This document shows, piece by piece, positions 54,233-62,386 of a stretch of 64,000 bases of DNA. The notes under the pieces were generated by a model. It was given only the letters and a program-made list of their open reading frames with translations, searched no databases and was not told the origin of the DNA. The DNA is from Pseudomonadota bacterium. Its GTDB lineage: Bacteria > Pseudomonadota > Gammaproteobacteria > Steroidobacterales > Steroidobacteraceae. Each line of letters opens with the position of its first letter. Position 1 is the first letter of the stretch. The translations under genes and the position numbers were made by a program. The stretch lies in contig JANXQL010000061.1 in assembly GCA_025356815.1 (NCBI GenBank), forward strand, positions 1-64,000, read 5' to 3'.

Positions 54233-56998
54233 ATGGAATCCCCGATCGTGAAGCGGCATGGACTCGCCGCGCTGCTGGTGCTGGCAGCGGTTCTGCTCGC
54301 TGGATGCGGCGGCCAGGGTCAGGACATCAGCCTCGGCAACTCGGGATCCGCCAACGATGGCGCCGCGCCGGACTTCCCGATCGCCTACATTCGTCGCGCA
54401 CTGCCAGACCCGAACGACCCGAACGCCGCGCCGCTCGTCGACGACCTGCGCATCCAGCGGGTCTGGAACGGCCCCGCGGATGTCTGGCTGCGCGAACGTG
54501 CAAGCCCGACGGCCCTCGAGAGCAACATCACCGTCGCGGTGACCCACGGCACCTGGGACGTGCGCGACATGGACACCTCCTGGGACGGCACCAAGCTGAT
54601 CTTCTCGATGCGTCCGCCCCTGCTGAAGAACGCCCGCCAGTCGCAACAGCCGAAGTGGGCAATCTACGAGTACGACGTCCCCAGCGCGACGCTGCGCAAG
54701 GTGATTGCCGACTCGATCAGCGCGGATCTGGGCCACGACGTTGGCCCGCACTACCTGCCGGACGGCCGGATCGTGTTCACCTCCTCGCGCCAGCACGACG
54801 CGAAGGCGGTGCTGATCGACGAAGGCAAGCAGCAGTTCAGCGCCGGCATCGAGGGCAACCGCAACCTGCCTGTGTTCGCACTTCACGTCATGAACCCCGA
54901 CGGCAGCGGTATCCGACAGATCTCCTTCCACACCGGCCACGACCTCGATCCGTCGGTCATGACCAACGGACGAATCATGTTCTCCCGCTGGGACATCTCC
55001 TCCGGCGCGGGCATGCAGCTGTATGCGGTGGACCCGGACGGCGGCAACCTGCAGTTGCTCTACGGCCGCAACAGTCATGACACAGGCACAGTCGGCTCGG
55101 TCGTGCAGTTCACTCAGGCCCGGGCACGCCCCGACGGCCGCATCGTCGCCCTGCTGCGGCCGTTCAGCGGCACCGACTTCGGCGGTGACCTGGCGCTGAT
55201 CGATTCGGCCAATTTCGTCGAGAACCTGCAGCGCGTCATGGGAGGCGGCGGCACGACTGGCCAGAGCCATCTAGTGGTCAACGACGTGCGGACGGTTCCC
55301 GGGAGCAACGGCGCGCCGCCACCACCGTCCCCTGGCGGTCGGTTCTCGAGCGTATTCCCACTCTGGGACGGGACCGACCGGCTGCTGGTGGGCTGGACGG
55401 AATGTCGCCTGATCGACCAGACGCGACTCATTCCGTGCACTACGGACAATCTCGCCAAGACCGGGGTCGTGCCGGCGCCTCCGGTGTACAGCATCTGGGT
55501 CTACGACGCGCGCAACAACACCCAGCTGCCGATCATTCCGCCGGTGGACCGCGTGATGTACACCGACGTCGTCGCGTTGCAGCCTAAGCTGCCCACACCG
55601 CCGGTCATCCCCGACGCCGCGCCGGGATCACCTTCGTCCTACACGTTCACGCTCGCGGCCGAAAACGTCGGCATTCTCAATATCAAGAGCGTGTACGACT
55701 TCGACGGCGCGGACACCGCGCCCGGCGGGATCGCACCGACTCGCGACCCTTCGGCACGCGCCGCCGACGTGCGGCGTCCGCGGTTCCTGCGCATCGAGAA
55801 GGCGGTCAGCCTGCCCGACAACGAAGTGCTGTCCAACGCCCAGCTGCCGGGCTTTGCCTTTGGAATCGCCGGCGGTTTCATGCGCGAGCTGATCGGCTAC
55901 GCGCCGGTGGAGCCGGACGGCTCGGTACGGGTCAAGGTGCCGGCCAACATTCCGATCCAGATCAGCGTCCTCGACGCGAACGGTCGCCGCCTGGATGGAA
56001 CGCCCCCCGGCGGCTACCCGCGCCACCGCGCCTGGCTGAACGTACGCGCCGGCGAGACCGTCACCTGCAACGGCTGCCACGTGCAGAGCGCCACGTCTCG
56101 CACCTCGCACGGGCGCCCGGGGCTGTTCACGGCGGCCAATCCGGGCGCACCGACGACCGGTAGCGCCTTTCCGAACACGGCGCTGGTGGTCATGAACAGA
56201 TCAGGCGTCGCTGTGCCGCCGTCACGCCAGCCGGTGACGGGTGAAACCATGGCTGAATACCGCGCCGCCGTGCAGGTGAGTTGCGTCGACGCCGCGTGCG
56301 CGGCCGAGCCGACGCTGGACATCGTCTCCAGCGACGTCTGGACACCCGCCGGCGGCGGCACGCCGGACCCCGCCGTGGCCTGGCAGTACGCGAGCCTCGC
56401 GACGCCGGCGCCAGTGCGGCCGGACTGCACTACGAACTGGCAAGGCAACTGCCGCGGCGTCATTCACTACCCGATCCAGGTCGCACCACTTTGGACGGCG
56501 CCGCGCACGACGATCACCGCCATCGACCCGGTGACGACCGCGGCGTACCAGTCCTGCACCGACTGCCACAGTCCGCGCGACGCCGCAGGCGTAGCGCGCC
56601 TCTCCGCGGGCCAGCTGGATCTGACCAGCAGCCCGTCCGCCGGCCCCTGCGTGCAGCTGCAGTACACATCCTTCTGCCAACTGCTGTTGCCGCATCCGAA
56701 GCTCGACCCTGTTACTATGCAACCCGTTGTCGCGCAAGGGCCGCCCGACCCGGTGACCCAGCTGCCGACTCAGGTGACAGTCCAGGTTACTCCGCCAATG
56801 AGCGGCGCAGGGGCGAATGCTTCGGCAACTTTCTTCAACAAGTTCTCGGCCGGCGCGGCGCCTATCAGCTGCGCGCCAGACGGCCCGTGTCCGCATCGGG
56901 GCTGGCTCACGGACGAGGAACTGAAGTTGGTCTCGGAGTGGCTTGACCTCGGCGCTCAGTACTACAACGACCCATTTGCGATCCCACCAGCCAACTGA
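54233..56998 (+). CDS. Heme-motif lipoprotein resembling hydrazine-synthase-alpha-related proteins
   Basis: The product is 921 aa from the ATG at 54233 (GGAGG site). The lipobox is VLLAGCGG. The N-terminal half is a beta-propeller of PD40/TolB-like repeats (DTSWDGTKLIFSMRPP, YLPDGRIVFTSSRQHD, FALHVMNPDGSGIRQISFH). The middle FMRELIGYAPVEPDGSVRVK and CNGCHVQSATSRTSHGRP, and a later CTDCHSPRDAAGVARL, follow the layout of HzsA-like proteins. Real hydrazine synthase is confined to anammox bacteria; relatives elsewhere have unknown function. Two CxxCH motifs suggest c-type heme. First gene of the plus-strand operon. Confidence 0.8.
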   Translation: MESPIVKRHGLAALLVLAAVLLAGCGGQGQDISLGNSGSANDGAAPDFPIAYIRRALPDPNDPNAAPLVDDLRIQRVWNGPADVWLRERASPTALESNITVAVTHGTWDVRDMDTSWDGTKLIFSMRPPLLKNARQSQQPKWAIYEYDVPSATLRKVIADSISADLGHDVGPHYLPDGRIVFTSSRQHDAKAVLIDEGKQQFSAGIEGNRNLPVFALHVMNPDGSGIRQISFHTGHDLDPSVMTNGRIMFSRWDISSGAGMQLYAVDPDGGNLQLLYGRNSHDTGTVGSVVQFTQARARPDGRIVALLRPFSGTDFGGDLALIDSANFVENLQRVMGGGGTTGQSHLVVNDVRTVPGSNGAPPPPSPGGRFSSVFPLWDGTDRLLVGWTECRLIDQTRLIPCTTDNLAKTGVVPAPPVYSIWVYDARNNTQLPIIPPVDRVMYTDVVALQPKLPTPPVIPDAAPGSPSSYTFTLAAENVGILNIKSVYDFDGADTAPGGIAPTRDPSARAADVRRPRFLRIEKAVSLPDNEVLSNAQLPGFAFGIAGGFMRELIGYAPVEPDGSVRVKVPANIPIQISVLDANGRRLDGTPPGGYPRHRAWLNVRAGETVTCNGCHVQSATSRTSHGRPGLFTAANPGAPTTGSAFPNTALVVMNRSGVAVPPSRQPVTGETMAEYRAAVQVSCVDAACAAEPTLDIVSSDVWTPAGGGTPDPAVAWQYASLATPAPVRPDCTTNWQGNCRGVIHYPIQVAPLWTAPRTTITAIDPVTTAAYQSCTDCHSPRDAAGVARLSAGQLDLTSSPSAGPCVQLQYTSFCQLLLPHPKLDPVTMQPVVAQGPPDPVTQLPTQVTVQVTPPMSGAGANASATFFNKFSAGAAPISCAPDGPCPHRGWLTDEELKLVSEWLDLGAQYYNDPFAIPPAN

Positions 56999-57001
56999 CG
57001 C

Positions 57002-57775
57002 ATGCGCACCGTTCTGAAGCTCGCCGCCCTCGTGCTGCTCGCCGTACCGGCCCTCGCCCATTCTGCCGACGACAAGCGCCGGCAGTTTGATCGCGATGAC
57101 GGCCACTACGTGCAGGTGACGGTTGCCGATCCCTACCTCGAACTGCACCTCGGGCCAGGTCGACGCTATCCGGTATTCCACGTGATCTCGCGTGGCGAGC
57201 CGATTCAGATACTTTACCGGCGTACCGATTGGTTCAAGATACGCGACGAGCACGACCGCGAGGGTTGGGCACGACGCGGCGACATGGCGGAAACGCTGCT
57301 CGCCACAGGCGAGAAGCTCCCGCTTGAGAACATCACGCGCCGCGATGCCGGCACCTATCCGTGGGAAGCGGGCGGCGAGACCGGCAACTTCGGTGGCGGC
57401 AACGTCAACAGCGTCTACCTGAGTTACGCGCTGATTCCCAACCTGGCCGCCGAAGTCAGTGTCGCCAATGCACTTGGACACTCGTCCAACAGCGAGATGC
57501 TGCTCGCGGGCCTCGTGCACACGCCGCGTCCGGACTGGCGGTTCGCACCGTTCATCGACGTCGGCACCGGACTTGTCCGGGTTCATCCAAAGGCCACCAT
57601 CATCGCGCCGCCACAGCGGCACGAAGTGCTCGGCTATTACGGTGTCGGCGCAAAGTGGTACCTGACGCAGCGTTTTCTGCTGCGCGCCGACTATCGCAGC
57701 TACGTCATCTTCACGACGCGCGACCAAAACGAGGATCGGAACGAATGGAAAGCAGGCTTCGCGTTCTTCTTCTGA
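57002..57775 (+). CDS. SH3b-domain protein with C-terminal outer-membrane barrel
   Basis: The 257-aa protein has a signal peptide (cut near ALA/HSAD), a bacterial SH3 domain (DPYLELHLGPGRRYPVFHVI, RTDWFKIRDEHDREGWARR) and a C-terminal part of alternating beta strands ending in NEWKAGFAFFF, with the aromatic terminus of outer-membrane barrels. SH3b domains bind peptidoglycan or proteins, so it may connect wall and outer membrane. It begins 3 bp after the HzsA-like gene and overlaps the next gene by 31 bp. Confidence 0.83.
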   Translation: MRTVLKLAALVLLAVPALAHSADDKRRQFDRDDGHYVQVTVADPYLELHLGPGRRYPVFHVISRGEPIQILYRRTDWFKIRDEHDREGWARRGDMAETLLATGEKLPLENITRRDAGTYPWEAGGETGNFGGGNVNSVYLSYALIPNLAAEVSVANALGHSSNSEMLLAGLVHTPRPDWRFAPFIDVGTGLVRVHPKATIIAPPQRHEVLGYYGVGAKWYLTQRFLLRADYRSYVIFTTRDQNEDRNEWKAGFAFFF

Positions 57776-58437
57776 TCGTCTGCGCAGTCGCGCTCGGTGG
57801 CTGCTCGATGTGGCCGTTCCACCGCAAGCATCACCGCGCCCCGACACAGGTCGTCGATACGATCGAGTCTGACAATCCGACCGCCCCGATTGTTGAACCG
57901 CAGGTCACCCGACGAAAGGTCCACGCGCCGAAGATCCGCAACTCCAACTTCGAGTTCGGCGGTAGCCTTGGCTTGCTGAACGTCGAGGACTTCGGTTCCA
58001 ATGGCGTCGGCAACGCCCGCCTGATCTACCACATCACCGAGGACTTCTTCGCCGAGGGCATCTACGGCGAGTCCCGCCTGGGCTTGACGAGCTACGAGCG
58101 CCTCTCCGGCGGCGCCCGGCTGCTGACGGATGCGCAGCGCAAGGTGCGCTTCTACACCCTCGACATGGGCTACGACATCTTCCCGGGCGAGGTGTACGTC
58201 GGCAAGCGACGCACCTTCAACTCCGCCTTCTACCTCGTCGGCGGCGTCGGCGGGACACAGTTCGGCGGCGACACGCGCTTCACGATCACGGTCGGTGCCG
58301 GCTATAGACTGATCCTCAATGACTGGATGGCGGCGCACCTCGACGTCCGCGATCACCTGCTCGACACAAACGTCCTGGGCAGCATGCGCTCGACGAACAA
58401 CCTAGAATCGACTCTCGGGGTCACGGTGTTCTTCTGA
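57745..58437 (+). CDS. Outer-membrane beta-barrel lipoprotein
   Basis: The product is 230 aa from the ATG at 57745, inside the end of the preceding gene. A lipobox (VALGGCSMWPF) is followed by a short linker and a barrel-type domain (NFEFGGSLGLLNVEDFGSNG, FYLVGGVGGTQFGG) ending in LGVTVFF, a typical outer-membrane C-terminus. A barrel with an acylated N-terminus is not usual. The next gene's ATG overlaps its stop (TGATG). Confidence 0.82.
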   Translation: MESRLRVLLLIVCAVALGGCSMWPFHRKHHRAPTQVVDTIESDNPTAPIVEPQVTRRKVHAPKIRNSNFEFGGSLGLLNVEDFGSNGVGNARLIYHITEDFFAEGIYGESRLGLTSYERLSGGARLLTDAQRKVRFYTLDMGYDIFPGEVYVGKRRTFNSAFYLVGGVGGTQFGGDTRFTITVGAGYRLILNDWMAAHLDVRDHLLDTNVLGSMRSTNNLESTLGVTVFF

Positions 58438-58949
58438 TGCTCCGCTTTCCCGCAAGAGCCGCCGCGACGCTGGTGGCGTTCGCCTGGGTTGCAGCCGCGG
58501 CGCCCGCCGCGTTCGCGACAGAGGGTGCTCCGGTAGGCGCGCTGACCCTGCCGGCGCGTTCGCCTGCGACGAGCGTGTCGCTGGAGAAGCTCCGCGGCCA
58601 GGTCGTCATGATCAACTTCTGGGCATCCTGGTGCGGCCCCTGCCGGGAAGAGTTCCCGCTGCTGGACCAGATGTACAAGCGCTACAAGGGCGCCGGCTTC
58701 ACGATGCTCGGCGTCAACGTCGAGCCCGACTCGAGCGACGCCGAAGGCTTCCTCGCCAAGACCCCGGTGTCCTTCCCGATCGCCTTCGATCGCGACAGCG
58801 TCGCCTCGCGCATGTTCAAGGTCGATGGCATGCCGAGCACGGTGCTGATCGATCGCCGCGGCGTGGTCCGCTGGTCGCACCGCGGCTATCGCGCCGGCGA
58901 CGAGAACGAATACCTTGACCAGATCCGCGCCCTGCTGCGGGAGAAATGA
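58437..58949 (+). CDS. TlpA-family thiol-disulfide oxidoreductase
   Basis: The 170-aa protein has a signal peptide (AAPAAFA/TEG) and a thioredoxin fold with MINFWASWCGPCREEFPLL (CxxC at 66-69), NVEPDSSDAEGF and the cis-Pro segment VDGMPSTVLIDRRG. It acts outside the cytoplasm, probably as a reductant. Operon partners DUF4266 and DUF3570 are a recurring set with TlpA. Confidence 0.92.
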   Translation: MLRFPARAAATLVAFAWVAAAAPAAFATEGAPVGALTLPARSPATSVSLEKLRGQVVMINFWASWCGPCREEFPLLDQMYKRYKGAGFTMLGVNVEPDSSDAEGFLAKTPVSFPIAFDRDSVASRMFKVDGMPSTVLIDRRGVVRWSHRGYRAGDENEYLDQIRALLREK

Positions 58950-58950
58950 T

Positions 58951-59178
58951 TTGAAGACGCTCCACCTGCTGCCATTGCTCGCCGTTCTCGCCGGCAGCGG
59001 CGCCTGCGCCCCGATCAAGCCGTGGGTCAAGCCCTACGAGCGCGAGCACCTGGCGGCGCGCGTCATGAAGTGGGATCGCGACCCGATCGCGAGCAGCTAC
59101 CTGGCGCACGTTCGCGAGAACCGCGAGGGCGCCCGCGGCGCGACCGGCACGACCGGCGGCGGCTGCGGCTGCAATTGA
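58951..59178 (+). CDS. DUF4266-family small lipoprotein
   Basis: The product is 75 aa from the TTG at 58951, one base after the tlpA stop, with a GGGAGA site. A signal/lipobox-like start (LLPLLAVLAGSGACAP) is followed by KPWVKPYEREHLAARVMKWD and the family's Gly-rich tail ending GGGCGCN. The two C-terminal cysteines are invariant in the family as I know it; role unknown. The neighbouring TlpA may keep them reduced. Confidence 0.87.
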   Translation: MKTLHLLPLLAVLAGSGACAPIKPWVKPYEREHLAARVMKWDRDPIASSYLAHVRENREGARGATGTTGGGCGCN

Positions 59179-59192
59179 ACGGTCACGCACCG

Positions 59193-60380
59193 ATGGACCA
59201 TCCGGCTATGAGCGCAACCCAGTTCTGTGTTCGGCTCGGCGCGATCGCGTTCAGCTGTCTGTACGGTCTCGCGGCGCTCGCAGGCACGCTCCCGGAGGAG
59301 CGCGCCGACGTCAGCTGGCGAATGTACGACGGCGGCGGCATCAAGGTGCAGGGGCCATCCGTGCTGGTGCGCAAGAATGTCACCGACAACCTGTCCGTGA
59401 AGGCCGGCTACCAGGTTGACCAGGTCTCCGGTGCGTCCATCGACATGGTCGTGCTCGGCGCGAGTCCGCTGCGCGAGGAACGCAAGCAGAAGAGCCTCGG
59501 CGTCGACTACCTCTACGGCAAGACGACCTACTCGGCAGGCGTGCAGAGCAGCACCGAGAACGACTACGACTCGCGCACCGTCGACTTCAACATCTCGCAG
59601 GACATGTTTGGCGACCTGACGACGGTCTCGTTCGGCGTCAGCAAGGGCTGGGACAATGTCTACAAGGTGCTTGACGCGAGCCTCGTGCGCGACCCGGCGT
59701 TCCACCGGCGCGTGGACCGGCGCACCTGGTCGCTGGGCATCTCGCAGGTACTGACGCGCAACCTGATCGCTGGCTACGACCAGGAGATCATCACCGAGTC
59801 GGGTTACATGCAGAACCCCTACCGCGCGATCCGCTACCTCGCCGGCCCCGGCTCCTCGCTGTTCCTGACCGCGGTGGAGCACTATCCCGGCACCCGCACC
59901 AGTACCGCGTCCGCGCTCAAGCTGAAGTACTTCCTGCCGTGGCGTGGCGCCGTGTCCGGTCAGTACCGCTACTTCAACGACACCTGGAAGATCCGGGCGT
60001 CGACGGCCGAATTGGGTTACTCGCAGCCGTTGCGCCGTGAGGCGATGATGGCCGACCTGACCTACCGGCACTACCAGCAGAGCCACGCCTCGTTCTACTC
60101 GGACCTGTTCAACTCACCGAACCAGCAGAACTACATGGGCCGAGACCGGGAACTGGCGGCGCAGACCAACGACTCGCTGGGTCTGGCCGTGTCGTTCGAC
60201 CTTTACAAGACGAAGCGCCACTTCTTCAAGAAGTTCTCCGGCTCCGTGCACTACGACTACATCATGTACAAGTTCAAGGACTTCCGCGACGCGACGCAGC
60301 AGACCTTCGGCGCCGGGAACGAGCCGATGTACCACTACAACGCGAACGTCGTGCAGGCCTTCCTGACCGTCTGGTTCTAG
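59193..60380 (+). CDS. DUF3570-family outer-membrane protein
   Basis: The 395-aa protein has a signal peptide followed by beta-strand-rich sequence throughout (VDVSWRMYDGGG-type start, VKAGYQVDQVSGASIDMV, TVDFNISQDMFGDLTTVSFG) and an aromatic C-terminus (QAFLTVWF), as in outer-membrane barrels. DUF3570 proteins occur next to DUF4266, TlpA and ApbE genes in many proteobacteria. It begins 14 bp after the DUF4266 gene. Confidence 0.9.
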   Translation: MDHPAMSATQFCVRLGAIAFSCLYGLAALAGTLPEERADVSWRMYDGGGIKVQGPSVLVRKNVTDNLSVKAGYQVDQVSGASIDMVVLGASPLREERKQKSLGVDYLYGKTTYSAGVQSSTENDYDSRTVDFNISQDMFGDLTTVSFGVSKGWDNVYKVLDASLVRDPAFHRRVDRRTWSLGISQVLTRNLIAGYDQEIITESGYMQNPYRAIRYLAGPGSSLFLTAVEHYPGTRTSTASALKLKYFLPWRGAVSGQYRYFNDTWKIRASTAELGYSQPLRREAMMADLTYRHYQQSHASFYSDLFNSPNQQNYMGRDRELAAQTNDSLGLAVSFDLYKTKRHFFKKFSGSVHYDYIMYKFKDFRDATQQTFGAGNEPMYHYNANVVQAFLTVWF

Positions 60381-60390
60381 ACCGACGCCG

Positions 60391-60415
60391 GGCGCGGCAG
60401 TCGCCGCGCCTCTAT
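60391..60415. terminator. Hairpin between convergent DUF3570 and apbE genes
   Basis: An 8-bp stem ggcgcggc/gccgcgcc (60391-60398 with 60403-60410) has a 4-nt loop and is followed by tctatttc on the plus strand. It lies between two stop codons 32 bp apart, so it could end transcription from the DUF3570 side. Confidence 0.55.
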
Positions 60416-61389
60416 TTCGGGGGCGAAAGGCCCTTCGAGTACCAGACCTTGCCGTCCTTGTCGACCACGACCGCGTCCATCTGCGGATACTGCTCAATCA
60501 GCCGCAGGCCCTCGACCGGCCCCTTGATGAACACCGCCTTCGACCAGCCCTCGGTATCGGTGGCCGTAGGGCCGATGATCGTCACGCTGCGCACGCCCGA
60601 TGGGCTGTGTCCGGTCTTCGGGTCGATGATGTGGTGATAGCGCACGCCACCCTCATCGAAGTAGCGTTCGTAGTCCCCCGAGGTCGAGATGCCAACGTCC
60701 GCCAGCGGCATGCTGAGCACGACGCGGCTCTTGTCGTCCGGATGACGGATGCCGACGACCCATGGCCGCCCGCGTCGGTCGCCGAGCAGTCGCGAGTCGC
60801 CGCCAGCGGTGACGATCGCACTGCTAATGCCGTAGCTGCGCAGGATCTCCACGCCGCGATCACAGGCGTAGCCCTTGGCGATGCCACCGAGGTCGATTCG
60901 CATCCCCGGGTGCGCGAAGCCGACCGAGTGCTGCGCGGCGTCGAGCGTCAGGTTGCGGAAGTTGACGCCCGGTAGCGCTGCAGTGATCTCGGCCTCGGTA
61001 GGCCGCAGGTGGCGCGCGTAGTCGTACAGGTAGCCGACGCTCGCGTAGGTGATGTCGAAGGCGCCTTCGGTGATCTCCGAGAAGTGCACCGAGGTTCGGA
61101 TCAGTTCGAACAGTTCCGGGTCGACCACGACCGGCTCGATGGCGCCGTGTATGTTGATCTGCGACAACTGGCTGTCCGGCCGGTAGTGACTCATCAGGCG
61201 ATCGATTCGCCGCATGTTCTCCATCACCGCGTCCAGCGCGAGTTCGCCCTGCACGGGGTTGTCGTGCCAGGCCTCGACGTAGATACGGGTTCCCATCACC
61301 GTTTCCTCGCGCCGCACCCAGTCGGCACGGGCAGGAGTGACTGCAAACAGCGACAAAACAGCGAGCATCAGACTGGCAATCGCGCGCAT
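60412..61389 (-). CDS. apbE: FAD:protein FMN transferase (ApbE)
   Basis: The product is 325 aa from the ATG at 61389, fixed by a GGAGG site 6 nt upstream. A signal peptide is followed by ETVMGTRIYVEAWHD, FDITYASVGYLYDY, IDLGGIAKGYACDRG, GGDSRLLG, YHHIIDPKTGHSPSG and DTEGWSKAVF, all ApbE motifs. ApbE attaches FMN through a phosphoester to Thr/Ser of target proteins outside the cytoplasm. It faces the DUF3570 operon. Its substrate here is not evident: no typical FMN_bind protein is coded in the window. Confidence 0.95.
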   Translation of the reverse strand: MRAIASLMLAVLSLFAVTPARADWVRREETVMGTRIYVEAWHDNPVQGELALDAVMENMRRIDRLMSHYRPDSQLSQINIHGAIEPVVVDPELFELIRTSVHFSEITEGAFDITYASVGYLYDYARHLRPTEAEITAALPGVNFRNLTLDAAQHSVGFAHPGMRIDLGGIAKGYACDRGVEILRSYGISSAIVTAGGDSRLLGDRRGRPWVVGIRHPDDKSRVVLSMPLADVGISTSGDYERYFDEGGVRYHHIIDPKTGHSPSGVRSVTIIGPTATDTEGWSKAVFIKGPVEGLRLIEQYPQMDAVVVDKDGKVWYSKGLSPPK

Positions 61390-61522
61390 AGGCACCTCCG
61401 CTTGCGCCATTATCGACCCTGCGCCCGTCGAATGCAGCGGCGCCGCTCGGGTATCATGGCCTTGGGAACCTAGTGGCGTTGGCCGCGGTCCCACCTGCAG
61501 ACAAAGTACAAAGGGGTTCCTC

Positions 61523-62350
61523 ATGACAGCGCGACGCTTCGTCATCGCACTGACTTTCTTCCTCGCCTCGACCTCGGCGACGCTCGCCGGCCCGCGCGAG
61601 GATGCGACGCTGCTCAAGACGACCGCGGTCATCGAAGACACGCAGTCGATGCCGGACGAATCCATGCCCGACTGGCTGCTTAGACGCGCCTACGGCATCG
61701 CGGTCATTCCGGCGGTGGTCAAGGTCGGACTGCTCGGCGTCGGCGGACGGCTCGGCAAGGGCGTGCTGCTGATTCGTGACGACCAGGGTCGCTGGAGCAA
61801 CCCCGCCTTCATCACCCTCGGCGGCGGCAGCCTCGGTCCGCAGTTCGGCATCGAATCAAGCGACCTGATCCTCGTGTTCACCACCCGGCGCAGCATCGAG
61901 GGCGTCACTGGCGGCAAGCTCACCCTCGGCGCCGGCGCGAGCGTGGCGGTCGGTCCGGTCGGGCGCGGCGTATCCGGGGCAACTGACATGGGCGGCGCCG
62001 AGATCTACTCCTACTCGCGCTCGCAGGGCTTCTTCGGTGGCATCGCGATCGACGGCACGGTCATGGCGATCGACGGCAAGGCGAACGCGGCGTACTACCA
62101 AAAGCCCGGCGTGCTCGCCTCCGAGGTGCTGGCGAGCAATGCGTCGGCACCGCCTGCGAACGCGCAGCGCCTGCTTGAAGCGCTGCGCCGGCTGCCGAGC
62201 ATGGCGCTCGGTGGCCCTATCGCACCGGCCGCCGCAGCACCTGCCGCAGCGCCGACCGTCGCTCCCGTTCAGGCACCGGCGCCCGACGGCCGCGGCCTGG
62301 AATCCAAGGACGCGACGACCTATCCGCTGGGCGATGCCCCCAGGCGCTGA
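61523..62350 (+). CDS. SYLF/Ysc84-domain exported protein
   Basis: The product is 275 aa from the ATG at 61523 (AAGGGG site). A signal peptide is followed by the SYLF domain (AYGIAVIPAVVKVGLLGVGG, GRWSNPAFITLGGGSLGPQF, SIEGVTGGKLTLGAGASVAV, SYSRSQGFFGGIAIDGTVMA). SYLF domains bind phosphoinositides in eukaryotes; bacterial members are exported proteins of unclear role. A tail of about 60 residues rich in Ala and Pro follows the domain. Confidence 0.9.
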   Translation: MTARRFVIALTFFLASTSATLAGPREDATLLKTTAVIEDTQSMPDESMPDWLLRRAYGIAVIPAVVKVGLLGVGGRLGKGVLLIRDDQGRWSNPAFITLGGGSLGPQFGIESSDLILVFTTRRSIEGVTGGKLTLGAGASVAVGPVGRGVSGATDMGGAEIYSYSRSQGFFGGIAIDGTVMAIDGKANAAYYQKPGVLASEVLASNASAPPANAQRLLEALRRLPSMALGGPIAPAAAAPAAAPTVAPVQAPAPDGRGLESKDATTYPLGDAPRR

Positions 62351-62360
62351 TGTCCCGCCA

Positions 62361-62383
62361 CCTGCGGCCGCAACGGCCGCAGG
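62361..62383. terminator. Perfect hairpin between convergent SYLF and peptidase genes
   Basis: A 10-bp GC stem cctgcggccg/cggccgcagg with loop caa lies between the two stop codons (62350 and 62387). There is no U-run; a bidirectional terminator is likely by position. Confidence 0.55.
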
Positions 62384-62386
62384 CGA

